39,135 nucleotides of DNA from Rhodovibrionaceae bacterium (GTDB lineage: Bacteria; Pseudomonadota; Alphaproteobacteria; Kiloniellales; DSM-21159): contig JANQMX010000021.1 in the NCBI GenBank assembly GCA_028279885.1, positions 1-39,135 on the forward strand, in the 5' to 3' direction. Each line of letters begins with the position of its first letter. Position 1 is the first letter of the stretch. The notes beneath the pieces are model-generated. The model was not told the DNA's origin. It made no database searches and was given only the letters and a program-made list of their open reading frames with translations. This document shows positions 1-8,618 of the stretch, in pieces. Both the position numbers and the translations under genes were made by a program.

Positions 1-96
1 AGCCGCCGCCAGCACAGCACTTTCTTGCAATCTCGATCACTTGCCCGAGACTGATAATCCCTACCAATCAGCAGCTTGGGGATTCTTCACGGACGA

Positions 97-242
97 CTAT
101 TTATCGGCCGGCTTGATCATGCGGCCGAGGTCCTTGCCGCCGAAGATGTGGATGTGGAAGTGGGGCACCTCCTGATGGGCATTGCGGTCGTGGATGGCCA
201 GGATGCGTTGGCCAGGCGCAACCAGGCTCGGGTCGCGGGCCG
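97..242 (-). pseudogene. 3'-half fragment of a HIT-family hydrolase gene
   Basis: The minus-strand reading here ends in the same residues as the intact HIT gene at 1394-1762, including the HFHIHIFGG histidine triad and the C-terminal MIKPADK. Counting by eye, about 20 of 147 nucleotides differ (roughly 86% identity). Similarity stops abruptly near 242, in the codons before LVAPG, so the N-terminal half (with the KILRGEIPC region) is absent. The open frame continues upstream to 330 with unrelated residues and no plausible HIT N-terminus. It is best read as a truncated, diverged duplicate in the same orientation as the intact gene about 1.3 kb away. It could be a remnant of an integration at the 3' end of the gene (inference). 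Confidence 0.8.
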
Positions 243-472
243 ACCGCCACACGCTGCCACCCAAGCGCATCACCGTTAACCGGGCGCCCGACGGACTCTT
301 AACGATGGGCAGCCACTTCGATCTGCCCATCGCCCTCGGCTCAATGGCCGTGTTCGGCGGGATGCCGTCGGACGAGGCGGCGACAACCTCTTAGTGTTGT
401 TTCTTGCTGGCTGGTCCCAGCAACATGCTGAGAGAAGCGCCTTGCACCCATCGAACCAACCTCGCAACTATC

Positions 473-910
473 TTAGCTACAAACATCATGCAATGAATAG
501 TGATCCGGTAGGCCGCGATTTAGAGTTCTTTGATACATTGCAACGAGTTCTTTGAAATCTGGGCAAAGCTCGCTCTTTAATTGCTCCATCTGAATTTCCA
601 ATCGCACTTTCTCGTCCGCCGACGCTGTCGCCCTTTGCGCATCTAGCCCGTTGTAACGCCTCCAGTTGATATCCAGTCGTGTCCAGAGCGTATCGTGGCG
701 CACTTGATCGAATTGGCCCAATTGAAGCTCCGAAGCGGTGATTTCCTGGACACGCCCTTCGTCAGTGATAACTAACTTATCTTCTTCCGGTTTCGCTTGC
801 ACAGAGTGTGGGCGCACGCTTTGTCCTTGGATCTTCTTAGCTAAATCATAGAATTGATCAACAAGACCTAGCCCGCTGGCTATCAACGACATGACGATCA
901 TTGGTTCCAT
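473..910 (-). CDS. hypothetical protein (145 aa), low-GC orphan
   Basis: I do not recognise this protein. It starts MEPMIVMSLIASGLGLVDQF, a short hydrophobic N-terminal stretch that might be a weak membrane or signal segment. The rest is charged and largely helical in character, with a Glu/Lys/Gln-rich central part (around residues 90-120) that could form a short coiled coil. A strong purine-rich ribosome site (GAGGGGGGAAA) lies seven to eight bases before the ATG, which supports real translation. Base composition is visibly lower in GC than the flanking genes. The gene sits alone between the decayed HIT fragment and the intact HIT gene, so it is probably acquired DNA. No function is proposed. 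Confidence 0.6.
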   Translation of the reverse strand: MEPMIVMSLIASGLGLVDQFYDLAKKIQGQSVRPHSVQAKPEEDKLVITDEGRVQEITASELQLGQFDQVRHDTLWTRLDINWRRYNGLDAQRATASADEKVRLEIQMEQLKSELCPDFKELVAMYQRTLNRGLPDHYSLHDVCS

Positions 911-1393
911 TTTCGATTTCCCCCCTCAGAGAAAAGCTTTCGCTTTGAAAAGGCCCGCGAAGACTGTGGCAAGATGCGCATGGTCTTGATGAGGAGCTTC
1001 GGAGTGGGCATGTCCCGGCTCGCCCAAAAGGGTAATATAGCTAAATTGCGTTTGCGAGCGCTACAACAACTTTCTGTTGACCAACTAGATCGAGACTAAG
1101 TCTCAACGTCGCCTATGCGAAAGAGTGTCGCTAGCTAGCTTTCTGTGCCTCGGCTCCAGCTGAGATCCGGTGCATCCGGCAGCCACAACCTCCTGCTCAT
1201 CGGTCGACACCGCGCTGAAAAGCCCACATTAGTCAGCATCCTCCTGTCTCTTCTCGGCCTGTGGCTGCCACCGAGTGCTGCGCGTCGTCCGTAAGCTCGC
1301 TGACCTCGCCGGAGTCGCAAACGTCCGCCGCACCACGGGGTGAAAGCTCAGTGGTACTATTGCGTCGCCCCGGCGAGAGCGTCAGCTGCGCCC
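911..1393. other. intergenic stretch without a convincing gene
   Basis: About 480 bases between the orphan gene and the HIT gene stop. The part from 911 to about 1130 is lower in GC and probably carries the orphan gene's promoter; I cannot assign boxes with confidence. A short arginine-rich minus-strand open frame (1135-1320) has no ribosome site or family resemblance and looks spurious. No repeats of the classes found elsewhere in the window are visible. Confidence 0.5.
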
Positions 1394-1762
1394 CTACTTA
1401 TCCGCCGGCTTGATCATGCGGCCGAGGTCTTTGCCGCCGAAGATGTGGATGTGGAAGTGCGGGACCTCCTGGTGGGCGTCCGCGCCGTGGTTGGCCAAGA
1501 TGCGGTAGCCGGGCGCGACCAGGCCCAGGTCGCGGGCCACCTTGCCGACGGCGCGGACGAAGCCGGCGATCTCGGCGTCGCTGGCCTTCTCGGCGAAGTC
1601 GTCGGAGGAGACGTAAGGGCCCTTGGGCACCACCAGCACGTGGGTCGGGGTCTGCGGAGCGATGTCGCGGAAGGCGAGGGCGTGCTCGTCCTCATAGACC
1701 TTGTCGCAGGGGATCTCGCCGCGGAGGATCTTGGCGAAGATGTTGTTCTCGTCGTAGCTCAC
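1394..1762 (-). CDS. HIT-family (HinT-like) nucleotide hydrolase
   Basis: Histidine triad hydrolase of about 122 residues, the normal length for HinT-type purine nucleoside phosphoramidases. The N-terminal core YDENNIFAKILRGEIPC and the C-terminal active-site motif HFHIHIFGG (residues 102-110, His-x-His-x-His) are both present, as is the central HVLVVPKGP strand. I choose a GTG start at 1762 because GAGGGGAG lies just upstream and the family N-terminus begins there. The frame stays open to 1912, but that extension translates the palindrome at 1811-1882 and is not credible. The gene follows hisE in the same direction, separated by the palindrome; a HIT gene downstream of hisE is a familiar alphaproteobacterial arrangement. 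Cytoplasmic. The physiological substrate cannot be told from sequence. Confidence 0.93.
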   Translation of the reverse strand: MSYDENNIFAKILRGEIPCDKVYEDEHALAFRDIAPQTPTHVLVVPKGPYVSSDDFAEKASDAEIAGFVRAVGKVARDLGLVAPGYRILANHGADAHQEVPHFHIHIFGGKDLGRMIKPADK

Positions 1763-1810
1763 TGTCCGCTCCCCTCGTCCGACTGCGTCGTCCTCGTTCG
1801 TTGCTCGGTG

Positions 1811-1882
1811 CCGGCCCGCACCCCCGCCCGACCAACCCATGGCATGGTACCCTAGTGGGTTGGTCGGGCGGGGGTGCGGGCT
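1811..1882. repeat. long hairpin repeat, copy 1
   Basis: Near-perfect inverted repeat with arms at about 1811-1839 and 1856-1882 and a 16-base loop, TGGCATGGTACCCTAG. The loop is not itself symmetric, so it gives the element an orientation. The same loop is found reverse-complemented in copy 2 (5499-5580). The element lies between hisE and the HIT gene, which are read in the same direction. There is no T-run after the stem in the direction of transcription, so it is not a classical terminator, although it could form a strong RNA hairpin. Confidence 0.85.
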
Positions 1883-1935
1883 GGTGCCGCACGGCGCGCT
1901 AGCGCGTAACAAAAAAGAGCGGCCACCGCAAAACG

Positions 1936-2271
1936 TTACTTCCCTTCGCCTCTGGCCGCCTTCTCAGCGAGACCCGAGGTACCCTGCCGCGCCTCCAGCG
2001 CGGCCCAGACCTCCTCGGGTGTTACGCCACGCGCCGCCCAGAGCGCCAGCAGGTGATAAAGCAGATCGGCGCTTTCCGCGGCAAGGGCGGCGTTGTCGCC
2101 GCGCAGAGCCTCGATCACCGTCTCGACGGCTTCCTCGCCCAGCTTCTGGGCGATCTTGGTCTCGCCCTTGGCGAAGAGCTTGGCGGTGTAGGAGGTCTCG
2201 GGATCCGCGTCCTTGCGGGAGAGCAGCACGGCATAGAGGTCGTCGAGAATGCGGGCGTCAGGCGATGACAT
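1936..2271 (-). CDS. hisE: phosphoribosyl-ATP pyrophosphatase
   Basis: Hydrolyses phosphoribosyl-ATP to phosphoribosyl-AMP, the second step of histidine synthesis, in the cytoplasm. The 111-residue protein shows the all-alpha HisE/MazG-type core with the metal-binding acidic motif KLGEEAVETVIEA and, later, ESADLLYHLLALW. The start at 2271 (MSSPDARILDDLYAVL) matches the family; the open frame extends upstream but only as out-of-frame translation of hisF. It follows hisF by about 46 bases in the same operon direction. The cyclohydrolase domain HisI is not fused here and no hisI is present in the window, so it must be encoded elsewhere. Confidence 0.95.
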   Translation of the reverse strand: MSSPDARILDDLYAVLLSRKDADPETSYTAKLFAKGETKIAQKLGEEAVETVIEALRGDNAALAAESADLLYHLLALWAARGVTPEEVWAALEARQGTSGLAEKAARGEGK

Positions 2272-2317
2272 GTCCTTGCAAACCGGGGCTTGTTGCGGAA
2301 GCGAAACGACTGATGCG

Positions 2318-3091
2318 TTAGACCGGCCGGACGGGGAGGCCGGCGGCAGCCATATGGGCCTTGGCGCCGGCGATCGTTTCTTGGCCGAAATGAAAGATCG
2401 AGGCGGCCAGGACGGCGCTGGCGTGGCCGTCGCGCACGCCTTCGACCAGGTGATCGAGGGTGCCGACGCCGCCCGAGGCGATGACAGGGATGGGGACAGC
2501 ATCGGCGATGGCCCGGGTCAATTCGATGTCGAAGCCGATCTTGGTGCCGTCCCGGTCCATGGAGGTCAGCAGGATTTCGCCGGCGCCCAGCTCGGCCATG
2601 CGCCAGGCCCAGGCGACGGCCTCCAGACCCGTGGGCTCGCGGCCGCCGTGGGTGAAGACCTCGAAGCGGGTTTTGCCGTCTTCGCCCTCGACCCGCTTGG
2701 CATCGACGGCGACGACGATGCACTGGCTGCCGAACTTCTCGCCCGCCCGGCGCACCAGCTCCGGGTCCTTCACCGCGGCGGTGTTGATCGAGACCTTGTC
2801 GGCGCCGGCCAGCAAGAGACGGCGTATGTCCTCCAGGCTGCGCACCCCGCCGCCCACGGTGAGCGGCATGAAGCACTGCTCGGCGGTGGCGCGCACCACG
2901 TCGAGGATGATGTCGCGCTTCTCGTGGCTTGCGGTGATGTCGAGGAAGCAAAGCTCGTCGGCACCGGCGGCGTCGTAGAGCCGGGCCTGCTCGACCGGGT
3001 CGCCGGCGTCCTTCAGGTCGACGAAGTTGACGCCTTTGACCACCCGGCCGTCCTTGACGTCCAGGCAGGGGATGACCCGCACCTTCAGCAC
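2318..3091 (-). CDS. hisF: imidazole glycerol phosphate synthase cyclase subunit
   Basis: HisF, a (beta/alpha)8 barrel that takes ammonia from HisH and converts PRFAR to imidazole glycerol phosphate and AICAR. The 257-residue frame has [17 protein letters not shown] at the N-terminus (the Asp of CLDV is the usual catalytic acid), GGGVRS in the middle and [11 protein letters not shown] near the C-terminus (phosphate-binding loops). I place the start at the GTG at 3091, giving (M)[10 protein letters not shown], which is the usual family beginning. It overlaps the last 7 bases of hisA (GTGCTGA), implying translational coupling. Its partner hisH lies three genes upstream in the same direction. 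Confidence 0.96.
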   Translation of the reverse strand: MLKVRVIPCLDVKDGRVVKGVNFVDLKDAGDPVEQARLYDAAGADELCFLDITASHEKRDIILDVVRATAEQCFMPLTVGGGVRSLEDIRRLLLAGADKVSINTAAVKDPELVRRAGEKFGSQCIVVAVDAKRVEGEDGKTRFEVFTHGGREPTGLEAVAWAWRMAELGAGEILLTSMDRDGTKIGFDIELTRAIADAVPIPVIASGGVGTLDHLVEGVRDGHASAVLAASIFHFGQETIAGAKAHMAAAGLPVRPV

Positions 3092-3843
3092 AGCTTGAGA
3101 GGCTCCATAGGCTCCAGCGCCGGGGCGAAGAGGGCGAGGGCGGCGGCGGGCTCGATGCGCCCGTCGTAGAGCGCGCGGCCGGAGATCACGCCGGCGATAC
3201 CTTTGTCCTCGTGGGGCAGCAGGGCGCGCAGGTCCTCGATAGAGGAGACGCCGCCCGAGGCGATCACCGGCACGGAGATGGCCTCGGCCAGGGCCACGGT
3301 TTCGGCGACGTTGGGGCCCTCCAGGGCGCCGTCGCGCTCGATATCGGTGTAGATGATGGCGGCCGCGCCGCAGTCCTCGAAGCGCCGCGCCAGCTCCAGG
3401 GCCGGCATGCCGCTGTCCTCGACCCAGCCTTCCACGGCCACCTTGCCGCCGCGGGCGTCGATGCCGACGGCGACCCGGCCGGGATAGGCGCCGCAGGCCT
3501 CCCGCACCAGCGTCGGGTTGCGCACGGCGGCGGTGCCGAGGATGACCCGTTCGACGCCGAGCGCCAGCCAATGCTCTATCGTGTGCATATCCCGGATGCC
3601 GCCGCCGAGCTGCACCGGCAGTTCGGTTGCGCCGAGAATGGCCTCGACCGCTTCGCCGTTGACCGGGCGGCCCTCGATGGCGCCGTTGAGGTCGACCAGG
3701 TGCAGCCATTCGAAGCCCTGGGCGAAGAACTGCCGCGCCTGATTGGCCGGGTCGAGGTTGAAGACGGTGGCCCGCTCCATATCGCCCTTGATCAGGCGCA
3801 CCGCCTGGCCGTCCTTCAGGTCGATGGCCGGAAAGAGGATCAT
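3085..3843 (-). CDS. hisA: ProFAR isomerase (phosphoribosylformimino-AICAR isomerase)
   Basis: HisA isomerises ProFAR to PRFAR, the step before HisH/HisF. The 252-residue (beta/alpha)8 barrel begins [17 protein letters not shown] (first catalytic Asp in AIDL), carries [22 protein letters not shown] and [14 protein letters not shown] (second catalytic Asp region), and [10 protein letters not shown]. Length and the half-barrel repeat match the family. The stop codon overlaps the GTG start of hisF. Upstream is a 364-base gap of repeats separating it from the acetyltransferase gene, so hisA-hisF-hisE may have its own promoter there or be read through from hisB-hisH. Confidence 0.97.
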   Translation of the reverse strand: MILFPAIDLKDGQAVRLIKGDMERATVFNLDPANQARQFFAQGFEWLHLVDLNGAIEGRPVNGEAVEAILGATELPVQLGGGIRDMHTIEHWLALGVERVILGTAAVRNPTLVREACGAYPGRVAVGIDARGGKVAVEGWVEDSGMPALELARRFEDCGAAAIIYTDIERDGALEGPNVAETVALAEAISVPVIASGGVSSIEDLRALLPHEDKGIAGVISGRALYDGRIEPAAALALFAPALEPMEPLKLC

Positions 3844-3888
3844 GATTCTTGGTGCTCGCGAGCCTGCGGCCCTTCAGCCATCTCTCTT

Positions 3889-4048
3889 GTCATGCTTGGG
3901 CGAGGCCCACTGGGCCGTAAGGCCCAGGGCCGAGTTCCGCCTGTGGGCCGAAGCCTTGGCGAAGGCCTAAGCATCCACTCATCGGCCCGCACGGAACTCT
4001 CCCGTGGATCCTCGGAACTCGCCGCTTCGCGGCTCGCCCAAGGATGAC
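3889..4048. repeat. pair of GTCA...TCCA palindromes, opposite orientation
   Basis: Two elements fill most of the gap upstream of hisA. The first, 3889-3977, runs GTCATGCTTGGGCG ... CCTAAGCATCCA. The second, 4005-4048, runs in reverse from TGGATCCTCGG to CCAAGGATGAC. Each is a palindrome flanked by fixed GTCA and TCCA ends, and the bases just inside differ between the two but remain complementary (TGC with GCA; TCC with GGA). They belong to the same family as the elements at about 8291, 8469, 18006, 18060, 21317, 21402, 21472, 21539, 32253, 32331, 32534, 38783, 38843 and 38979. Confidence 0.8.
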
Positions 4049-4163
4049 AGTCTGGGATGAGTATCGCACGTGGGAGCGCCATGCTGTCGTCGTTCCTGTC
4101 GGCTTCGCGCCTCATTGTAGCAGAGCACGTTCCGCGACGGACGTGGTAATCCAGGTTGACCCT

Positions 4164-4217
4164 TACCACAGACCCTAAGTCTACCGCTTCTACCACAGAC
4201 CCTAAGTCTACCGCTTC
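4164..4217. repeat. 27-bp perfect tandem duplication across a stop codon
   Basis: The 27-base unit beginning TACCACAGACCC and ending CCGCTTC occurs twice without a gap (4164-4190 and 4191-4217). The second copy contains the last codons and the TAG stop of the acetyltransferase gene at 4208-4768. The unit is nine codons long. Because the in-gene copy retains the stop, the duplication does not alter the protein; it duplicates the gene's 3' end into the intergenic region. Confidence 0.95.
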
Positions 4218-4768
4218 GCCGGCTGCAGCAGCTTGTAGAAGAAGTGCCCGGCCAGCCAGCGGCCCTCGACCTGGGCGTAGTAGGGGTTGGTGCCCCAGCG
4301 GACGTAGCCCATGGCCTCGTAAAGCTCGATGGCGCGCAGCTGGCTCTCGCGCACGTCAAGGTAGAGCACCTCTAGGCCACGCTCCAGCGCAGCCTCCTCG
4401 ATCGCGGTCATCAGCATGCGGGCGAGGCCGTAGCCGCGCGCCCAGGGCGCCATGAAGACCGAGCTGATGGTGCCGGTCTTGGCTTGCGACTCGTTGTTGC
4501 GCGCCGGCAGCGCCAGTTGGGCCGAGCCGGCGACGGTGCCGTCCAGCCGCGCGACGAAAAGCTCGCGCTGCGGCACCAGGAGGACGCCGCGCCAATAGCT
4601 CTCCATGATCTCGCGCGGCGGCGGCGACAGCCAGCCGAAGCCGCCGTCGGCTTCGATGGCCGATTCCGCCGCATCGCAGAGGTCGTCGAGGTCCGGTCCG
4701 CCGAACTGCGTCAGCCGTTCGACGGCGGTCGAAGGGGCTCTCGTTTCCTGTAGGGTCATGGTTGCCAT
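4208..4768 (-). CDS. GNAT-family N-acetyltransferase
   Basis: Probable acetyl-CoA-dependent N-acetyltransferase of 186 residues. The acetyl-CoA-binding motif is visible as SSVFMAPWARGYGLARMLM (the R-G-Y-G-L-A loop), followed by the helix ending EAALERGLEVLYLDVRESQ and the AIELYEAMGYVRWG segment typical of motif B. The substrate is unknown. The ATG at 4768 overlaps the end of hisH by 13 bases; a second ATG at 4759 would give the classical four-base ATGA overlap and is equally possible. The gene sits between hisH and hisA and is translationally coupled to hisH, so it is co-expressed with histidine synthesis, but nothing shows a role in that pathway. Its 3' end carries a 27-bp tandem duplication. 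Confidence 0.88.
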   Translation of the reverse strand: MATMTLQETRAPSTAVERLTQFGGPDLDDLCDAAESAIEADGGFGWLSPPPREIMESYWRGVLLVPQRELFVARLDGTVAGSAQLALPARNNESQAKTGTISSVFMAPWARGYGLARMLMTAIEEAALERGLEVLYLDVRESQLRAIELYEAMGYVRWGTNPYYAQVEGRWLAGHFFYKLLQPAKR

Positions 4769-5400
4769 TTAAGAAAATTCGCCAATAAACGCAAACCGGC
4801 AGCCTGGCTTTTTTCGGGATGAAATTGGGTCCCGACCAGGTTGTCACGGCCGATAACCGCCGTCACCGGGCCGCCATAATCCACAGTTGCCAAGCGGTTA
4901 TCCGGCACCGCCGGGCGTAGATGATAGCTGTGGACAAAATAGGCATGATCGCCGCTTTCGAGGCCCGCCAGGAGGGGGTGACCGGGCGACTCGATGGCCA
5001 GCTCGTTCCAGCCCATATGGGGGATTTTCGCATTCGGCAGGTCGGGCTCGATGGGCACCACCTCGCCCGGAATCCAATCGAAGCCGGGGTGGTTGCCGTG
5101 CTCCAGCCCGCGGGTGGCCATCAGCTGCATGCCGACGCAGATGCCGAGGAAGGGCCGCTGGCGCTCGATGGCGAAGTCCACCAGCGCTTCCCACAATCCC
5201 GGCCGAGCCAGCAGGCCTTCGCGGCAGTCGCCGAAGGCGCCGACCCCCGGCAGCAGCAGCCGGTCGGCGCCGGCCACCGCAGCGGCCTCGCCCGTCACCA
5301 CCACCTCGGCGGGTACGCCGGACTCCCGTGCCGCCCGCTCCAGCGCCTTGGCGGCCGAGCGCAGGTTGCCCGAGCCGTAGTCGATCACCAGCACTTTCAT
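4756..5400 (-). CDS. hisH: imidazole glycerol phosphate synthase glutaminase subunit
   Basis: HisH is the class I glutamine amidotransferase that supplies ammonia to HisF. The 214-residue sequence starts VLVIDYGSGNLRS, has the oxyanion region LLLPGVGAFGDC, the nucleophile elbow GICVGMQ (Cys88), the HMGWNEL strand, and the catalytic His194/Glu196 in FHPEKS. All catalytic residues are intact. It lies downstream of hisB in the same direction, separated by about 190 bases that hold a long hairpin, and its end overlaps the start of the acetyltransferase gene. It acts as a complex with the product of hisF further down the cluster. Confidence 0.97.
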   Translation of the reverse strand: MKVLVIDYGSGNLRSAAKALERAARESGVPAEVVVTGEAAAVAGADRLLLPGVGAFGDCREGLLARPGLWEALVDFAIERQRPFLGICVGMQLMATRGLEHGNHPGFDWIPGEVVPIEPDLPNAKIPHMGWNELAIESPGHPLLAGLESGDHAYFVHSYHLRPAVPDNRLATVDYGGPVTAVIGRDNLVGTQFHPEKSQAAGLRLLANFLKWQP

Positions 5401-5498
5401 CGCTTAATGTCGGCGCTGCTGGGGTCGGGCGGGGCGGCGTTCTGCCAGAGACGCGGTTGGCATGCTTCCCACCCCCACCGCGATGACCTTTTTCTCTC

Positions 5499-5580
5499 GG
5501 CTCCAGCCCACACCCCCGCCCGGCCAACCCACTAGGGTACCATGCCATGGGTTGGTCGGGCGGGGGTGTGGGCTGGAGCC
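5499..5580. repeat. long hairpin repeat, copy 2
   Basis: Inverted repeat with 33-base arms (5499-5531 and 5548-5580; one G:T position) and a 16-base loop CTAGGGTACCATGCCA. That loop is the exact reverse complement of the loop in copy 1 (1840-1855), so the whole unit is inserted in opposite orientation. It lies between hisB and hisH. Twenty bases at 5494-5513, which run from the flank into the left arm, also recur in reverse complement at 27521-27540. Confidence 0.9.
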
Positions 5581-5588
5581 GTAAAACA

Positions 5589-6176
5589 CTAAAGCGTCCC
5601 TTTGGTGGAGGGGATGGCGTCGGCCTTGCGCGGGTCGATCTCGATGGCCTGGCGCAGGGCGCGGGCCAGGCCCTTGTAGCTCGACTCGACGATATGATGG
5701 TTGTTGAGGCCGTAGAGGTTTTCGACGTGCAGGGTCAGGCCGGCGTTGAAGGCGAAGGCCTGAAACCACTCGCGGAACAGCTCCGTGTCCATCTCGCCCA
5801 GCTTGTCGCGGGTGAAGTCCACCTTCCAGATCAGGTAGGGCCGGTTGGAGATGTCGAGCGCCACCCGGGTCAGGGTCTCGTCCATGGGAATCAGCGCATC
5901 GCCATAGCGGACGATGCCCTTGCGCTCGCCCAGCGCCTGGCTGACCGCCTGACCCAGCGCGATGCCGGTGTCCTCGGTCGTGTGGTGGCCGTCGATGTGC
6001 AGATCCCCCTCGGCCTTGAGACGGATGTCGATCAGGCTGTGGCGGGAAAGCTGCGCCAGCATGTGATCGAGAAAGCCGAGGCCGGTGTCGATCTCGTAGC
6101 GGCCTTCGCCGTCGAGCTCGACGGTCACGTCGATGCTGGTCTCGCTGGTCTTGCGCTCAAGCGTGGCGCTGCGCAT
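5589..6176 (-). CDS. hisB: imidazoleglycerol-phosphate dehydratase
   Basis: HisB dehydrates imidazole glycerol phosphate, the sixth step of histidine synthesis; Mn-dependent and cytoplasmic. The stand-alone dehydratase (195 residues) has the two halves of the IGPD fold, each with its metal-binding His cluster: [16 protein letters not shown] and [19 protein letters not shown], plus GLGFLDHML near the N-terminus. I choose the ATG at 6176 ([13 protein letters not shown]) because AAGGA lies eight bases upstream and the family starts here. The frame is open to 6200. It is the first gene of the minus-strand histidine cluster and is divergent from hslV, so the 137-base gap 6177-6313 probably holds both promoters. 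Confidence 0.96.
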   Translation of the reverse strand: MRSATLERKTSETSIDVTVELDGEGRYEIDTGLGFLDHMLAQLSRHSLIDIRLKAEGDLHIDGHHTTEDTGIALGQAVSQALGERKGIVRYGDALIPMDETLTRVALDISNRPYLIWKVDFTRDKLGEMDTELFREWFQAFAFNAGLTLHVENLYGLNNHHIVESSYKGLARALRQAIEIDPRKADAIPSTKGTL

Positions 6177-6313
6177 AGGCGCTATCCTTACGGCTAACAC
6201 TGTGAAACGAGGCCGCCTTCTAGCAGCCTCGGCCGCTATGCGCCAGTTTTGGGCACATCAACCGCAATTTCTTGCCGCTTGAACGCCCGCCGTGCCTGCG
6301 CCATCTCTGGCGG

Positions 6314-6877
6314 ATGGCAAACGAGCAGAGCCTTGAGTGGCACGGCACCACGATTTTGTCGGTGCGCAAGGATGACCAGGTGGTGCTGGCCGGTGACGGC
6401 CAGGTCAGCCTGGGACAGACGGTGATCAAATCCAACGCGCGCAAGGTGCGGCGCCTGGAGTCCAAGGGCAGCGACGGCAGCGCGGTGATCGCCGGCTTCG
6501 CCGGCGCAACAGCCGACGCCTTCACCCTGTTCGAGCGCCTGGAAAGCAAGCTGGAAAGCTACCCCGGCCAACTCACCCGGGCTTGCGTCGAGCTGGCCAA
6601 GGACTGGCGCACCGACCGTTACCTGCGCCGCCTGGAAGCCATGATGGCGGTGGCCGATAAGAAGGTTTCCCTGGTGCTGACCGGCACCGGCGACGTGCTG
6701 GAGCCGGAGGACGGCCTGATCGGCATTGGCTCCGGCGGCAACTACGCGCTGGCCGCGGCGCGGGCGCTGATCGACCGCGACGAGCTCAGCGCCGAGGAGA
6801 TCGCCCGCAAGGCCATGGCCGTGGCCGCCGACATTTGCGTCTATACGAACGACTCCGTCGTGATCGAAAGCCTTTAG
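6314..6877 (+). CDS. hslV: ATP-dependent protease, peptidase subunit HslV
   Basis: Threonine peptidase that forms a double hexameric ring and degrades proteins fed by HslU. The 187-residue sequence begins [19 protein letters not shown]: the catalytic threonine follows WHG, so about eleven residues must be removed to expose it, as is usual in alphaproteobacteria. Lys/Gly-rich signature [28 protein letters not shown] and [15 protein letters not shown] are all conserved. I chose 6314 rather than the upstream in-frame ATG at 6272 because family proteins start here. The stop is three bases before the hslU start, so the pair is one transcription unit. A heat-shock promoter would be expected, but I could not identify a convincing one. 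Confidence 0.96.
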   Translation: MANEQSLEWHGTTILSVRKDDQVVLAGDGQVSLGQTVIKSNARKVRRLESKGSDGSAVIAGFAGATADAFTLFERLESKLESYPGQLTRACVELAKDWRTDRYLRRLEAMMAVADKKVSLVLTGTGDVLEPEDGLIGIGSGGNYALAAARALIDRDELSAEEIARKAMAVAADICVYTNDSVVIESL

Positions 6878-6880
6878 AAG

Positions 6881-8254
6881 ATGACAGACAGCCCGATGGC
6901 AGCCGCCGTTGCTGCCAAACCAGAACCCTCTTCGAGCTCCACTGCGTCGGCCTTCAGCCCGCGGGAGATCGTCTCCGAGCTCGACCGCTATATCATCGCC
7001 CAGCAGGACGCCAAGCGGGCGGTGGCCATCGCCCTGCGCAACCGCTGGCGGCGGCAGCAGCTCGCCGAAGACCTGCGCGACGAGGTGCTGCCAAAGAACA
7101 TCCTGATGATCGGGCCGACCGGCGTCGGCAAGACCGAGATCGCCCGCCGCCTCGCCAAGCTGGCGCAGGCGCCCTTCATCAAGATCGAGGCGACCAAGTT
7201 CACCGAGGTCGGCTATGTCGGCCGCGACGTGGAGTCCATCGTCCGCGATCTGCTCGAGGTCTCCATCCACATGACCCGCGAGCGCCTGCGCAAGGAGGTC
7301 ATGGCCCAGGCCGAGCTCAACGCCGAGGACCGGCTGCTCGATGCCCTGGTCGGCTCCACCGCCAGCGCCGAGACGCGGGAGAAGTTCCGCCGCCTGCTGC
7401 GCAGCGGTCAGCTCGCCGACCGCGAGGTCGAGCTGGAGGTCGCCGACAGCGGCATGGGCGGCATGCCGACCTTCGACATCCCCGGCATGCCGGGCGCCCA
7501 GATGGGCATGCTGAACCTCAACGACATGCTCGGCAAAGCCTTCGGCCAGCGCACCAAGAAGCGGCGCATGACCGTCGGCCAGTCCTACGAGGTGCTGATG
7601 GCCGAGGAGAGCGACAAGCTGCTCGACCAGGAGCAGGTGGTGGCGCAGAGCATCACGGCGGTCGAGCAGAACGGCATCGTCTTCCTAGACGAGATCGACA
7701 AGATCACCGCGCGCAGCGAGCGGATGGGCGCCGACGTCTCCCGCGAGGGCGTGCAGCGCGACCTCCTGCCGTTGATCGAGGGCACCACGGTGGCCACCAA
7801 GCACGGCCAGGTGCAGACCGACCATATCCTCTTCATCGCCTCCGGTGCCTTCCACGTGGCCAAGCCGGCCGACATGCTGCCGGAGCTGCAGGGCCGCCTG
7901 CCCATCCGGGTCGAGCTGCAGGCGCTCAGCCGCTCCGACTTCAAGCGCATCCTGACCGAGCCGGAGAACTCCCTCATTCGCCAGTACAAGGCGCTGATGG
8001 CGACCGAAGAGCTCGATCTGGTCTTCACCGAGGAGGCGATCGACGCCCTGGCCGATCTGGCGGCGGAGATCAACGCCAGCGTCGAGAACATCGGCGCCCG
8101 GCGGCTGCACACGGTGATGGAGAAGCTGTTGGAGGAGATCTCCTTCACCGCCAGCGACCGCGGCGGGGAAACCGTCACCATCGATGCCTCCATGGTGCAG
8201 GAGCAGGTCGGCGAGCTGGCCAAGAACGCCGACCTCAGCAAGTTTATTTTGTAG
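6881..8254 (+). CDS. hslU: ATP-dependent protease, ATPase subunit HslU
   Basis: AAA+ unfoldase partner of HslV. In the 457-residue protein the N-terminal segment [21 protein letters not shown] is followed by Walker [10 protein letters not shown] (around residue 80), the pore loop region [15 protein letters not shown] (GYVG), the intermediate I-domain (about residues 110-240), Walker [11 protein letters not shown], and the C-terminal small domain with [13 protein letters not shown] (sensor 2 arginine) and the terminal KFIL tail that docks into HslV. A short Ala/Ser-rich extension precedes the family core. It follows hslV directly. No defects are seen. Confidence 0.97.
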   Translation: MTDSPMAAAVAAKPEPSSSSTASAFSPREIVSELDRYIIAQQDAKRAVAIALRNRWRRQQLAEDLRDEVLPKNILMIGPTGVGKTEIARRLAKLAQAPFIKIEATKFTEVGYVGRDVESIVRDLLEVSIHMTRERLRKEVMAQAELNAEDRLLDALVGSTASAETREKFRRLLRSGQLADREVELEVADSGMGGMPTFDIPGMPGAQMGMLNLNDMLGKAFGQRTKKRRMTVGQSYEVLMAEESDKLLDQEQVVAQSITAVEQNGIVFLDEIDKITARSERMGADVSREGVQRDLLPLIEGTTVATKHGQVQTDHILFIASGAFHVAKPADMLPELQGRLPIRVELQALSRSDFKRILTEPENSLIRQYKALMATEELDLVFTEEAIDALADLAAEINASVENIGARRLHTVMEKLLEEISFTASDRGGETVTIDASMVQEQVGELAKNADLSKFIL

Positions 8255-8290
8255 GGGTTTTTGTCCCCTCGAACCACTCTGCCCAATGGC

Positions 8291-8548
8291 TGGACCCTCG
8301 GGCCTTCGCCGCGCCGAAGGGCTTCGGCCCGCAGGCGGGTCTCGCCGCAAGGCGGCTCGCCCAAGGGTGACGATCTGGGGAGTGGCTGACGAAAGTGCTT
8401 TGTTTTCAACGCCCGCGATGAAGCGCTGGACGCGCAATTCGCCCCCCGTTCCCTCGCTCCACTCTTTCGTCACCCTTGGGCGAGGCCGCTAGGCCGAGAC
8501 CCGCCTGCGGGCCGAAGCCCTTCGGCGCGGCGAAGGCCCGAGGGTCCA
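8291..8548. repeat. inverted pair of about 80-bp GTCA...TCCA elements
   Basis: One copy, 8291-8371, runs TGGACCCTCGGGCC to CCCAAGGGTGAC; a near-identical copy, 8469-8548, runs in the opposite direction, GTCACCCTTGGGCG to CCGAGGGTCCA. They are separated by about 100 bases, so the two copies could also pair with each other over about 80 bases. Each contains smaller internal palindromes (for example CGAAGGGCTTCG). This occupies most of the gap after hslU; no gene is seen here. Confidence 0.85.
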
Positions 8549-8618
8549 GAGGTGGGGCACGGTAGTTGGCGGAGGGCGTGACGTGCTGTTTTGTTGGGCG
8601 CCTCCGAGAGGAGACACT

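Noticed and set aside
1135-1320. Short arginine-rich minus-strand frame upstream of the HIT gene
   Set aside because: No ribosome site, no similarity, composition typical of noncoding GC-rich DNA.
1763-1912. N-terminal extension of the HIT protein
   Set aside because: It translates the palindrome at 1811-1882; the GTG at 1762 with GAGGGGAG gives the normal family N-terminus.
6177-6313. Heat-shock (sigma-32) promoter for hslVU
   Set aside because: A CTTGAA followed by a CCAT-like box can be seen at about 6277-6305, but the implied start would fall at or past the hslV start codon.
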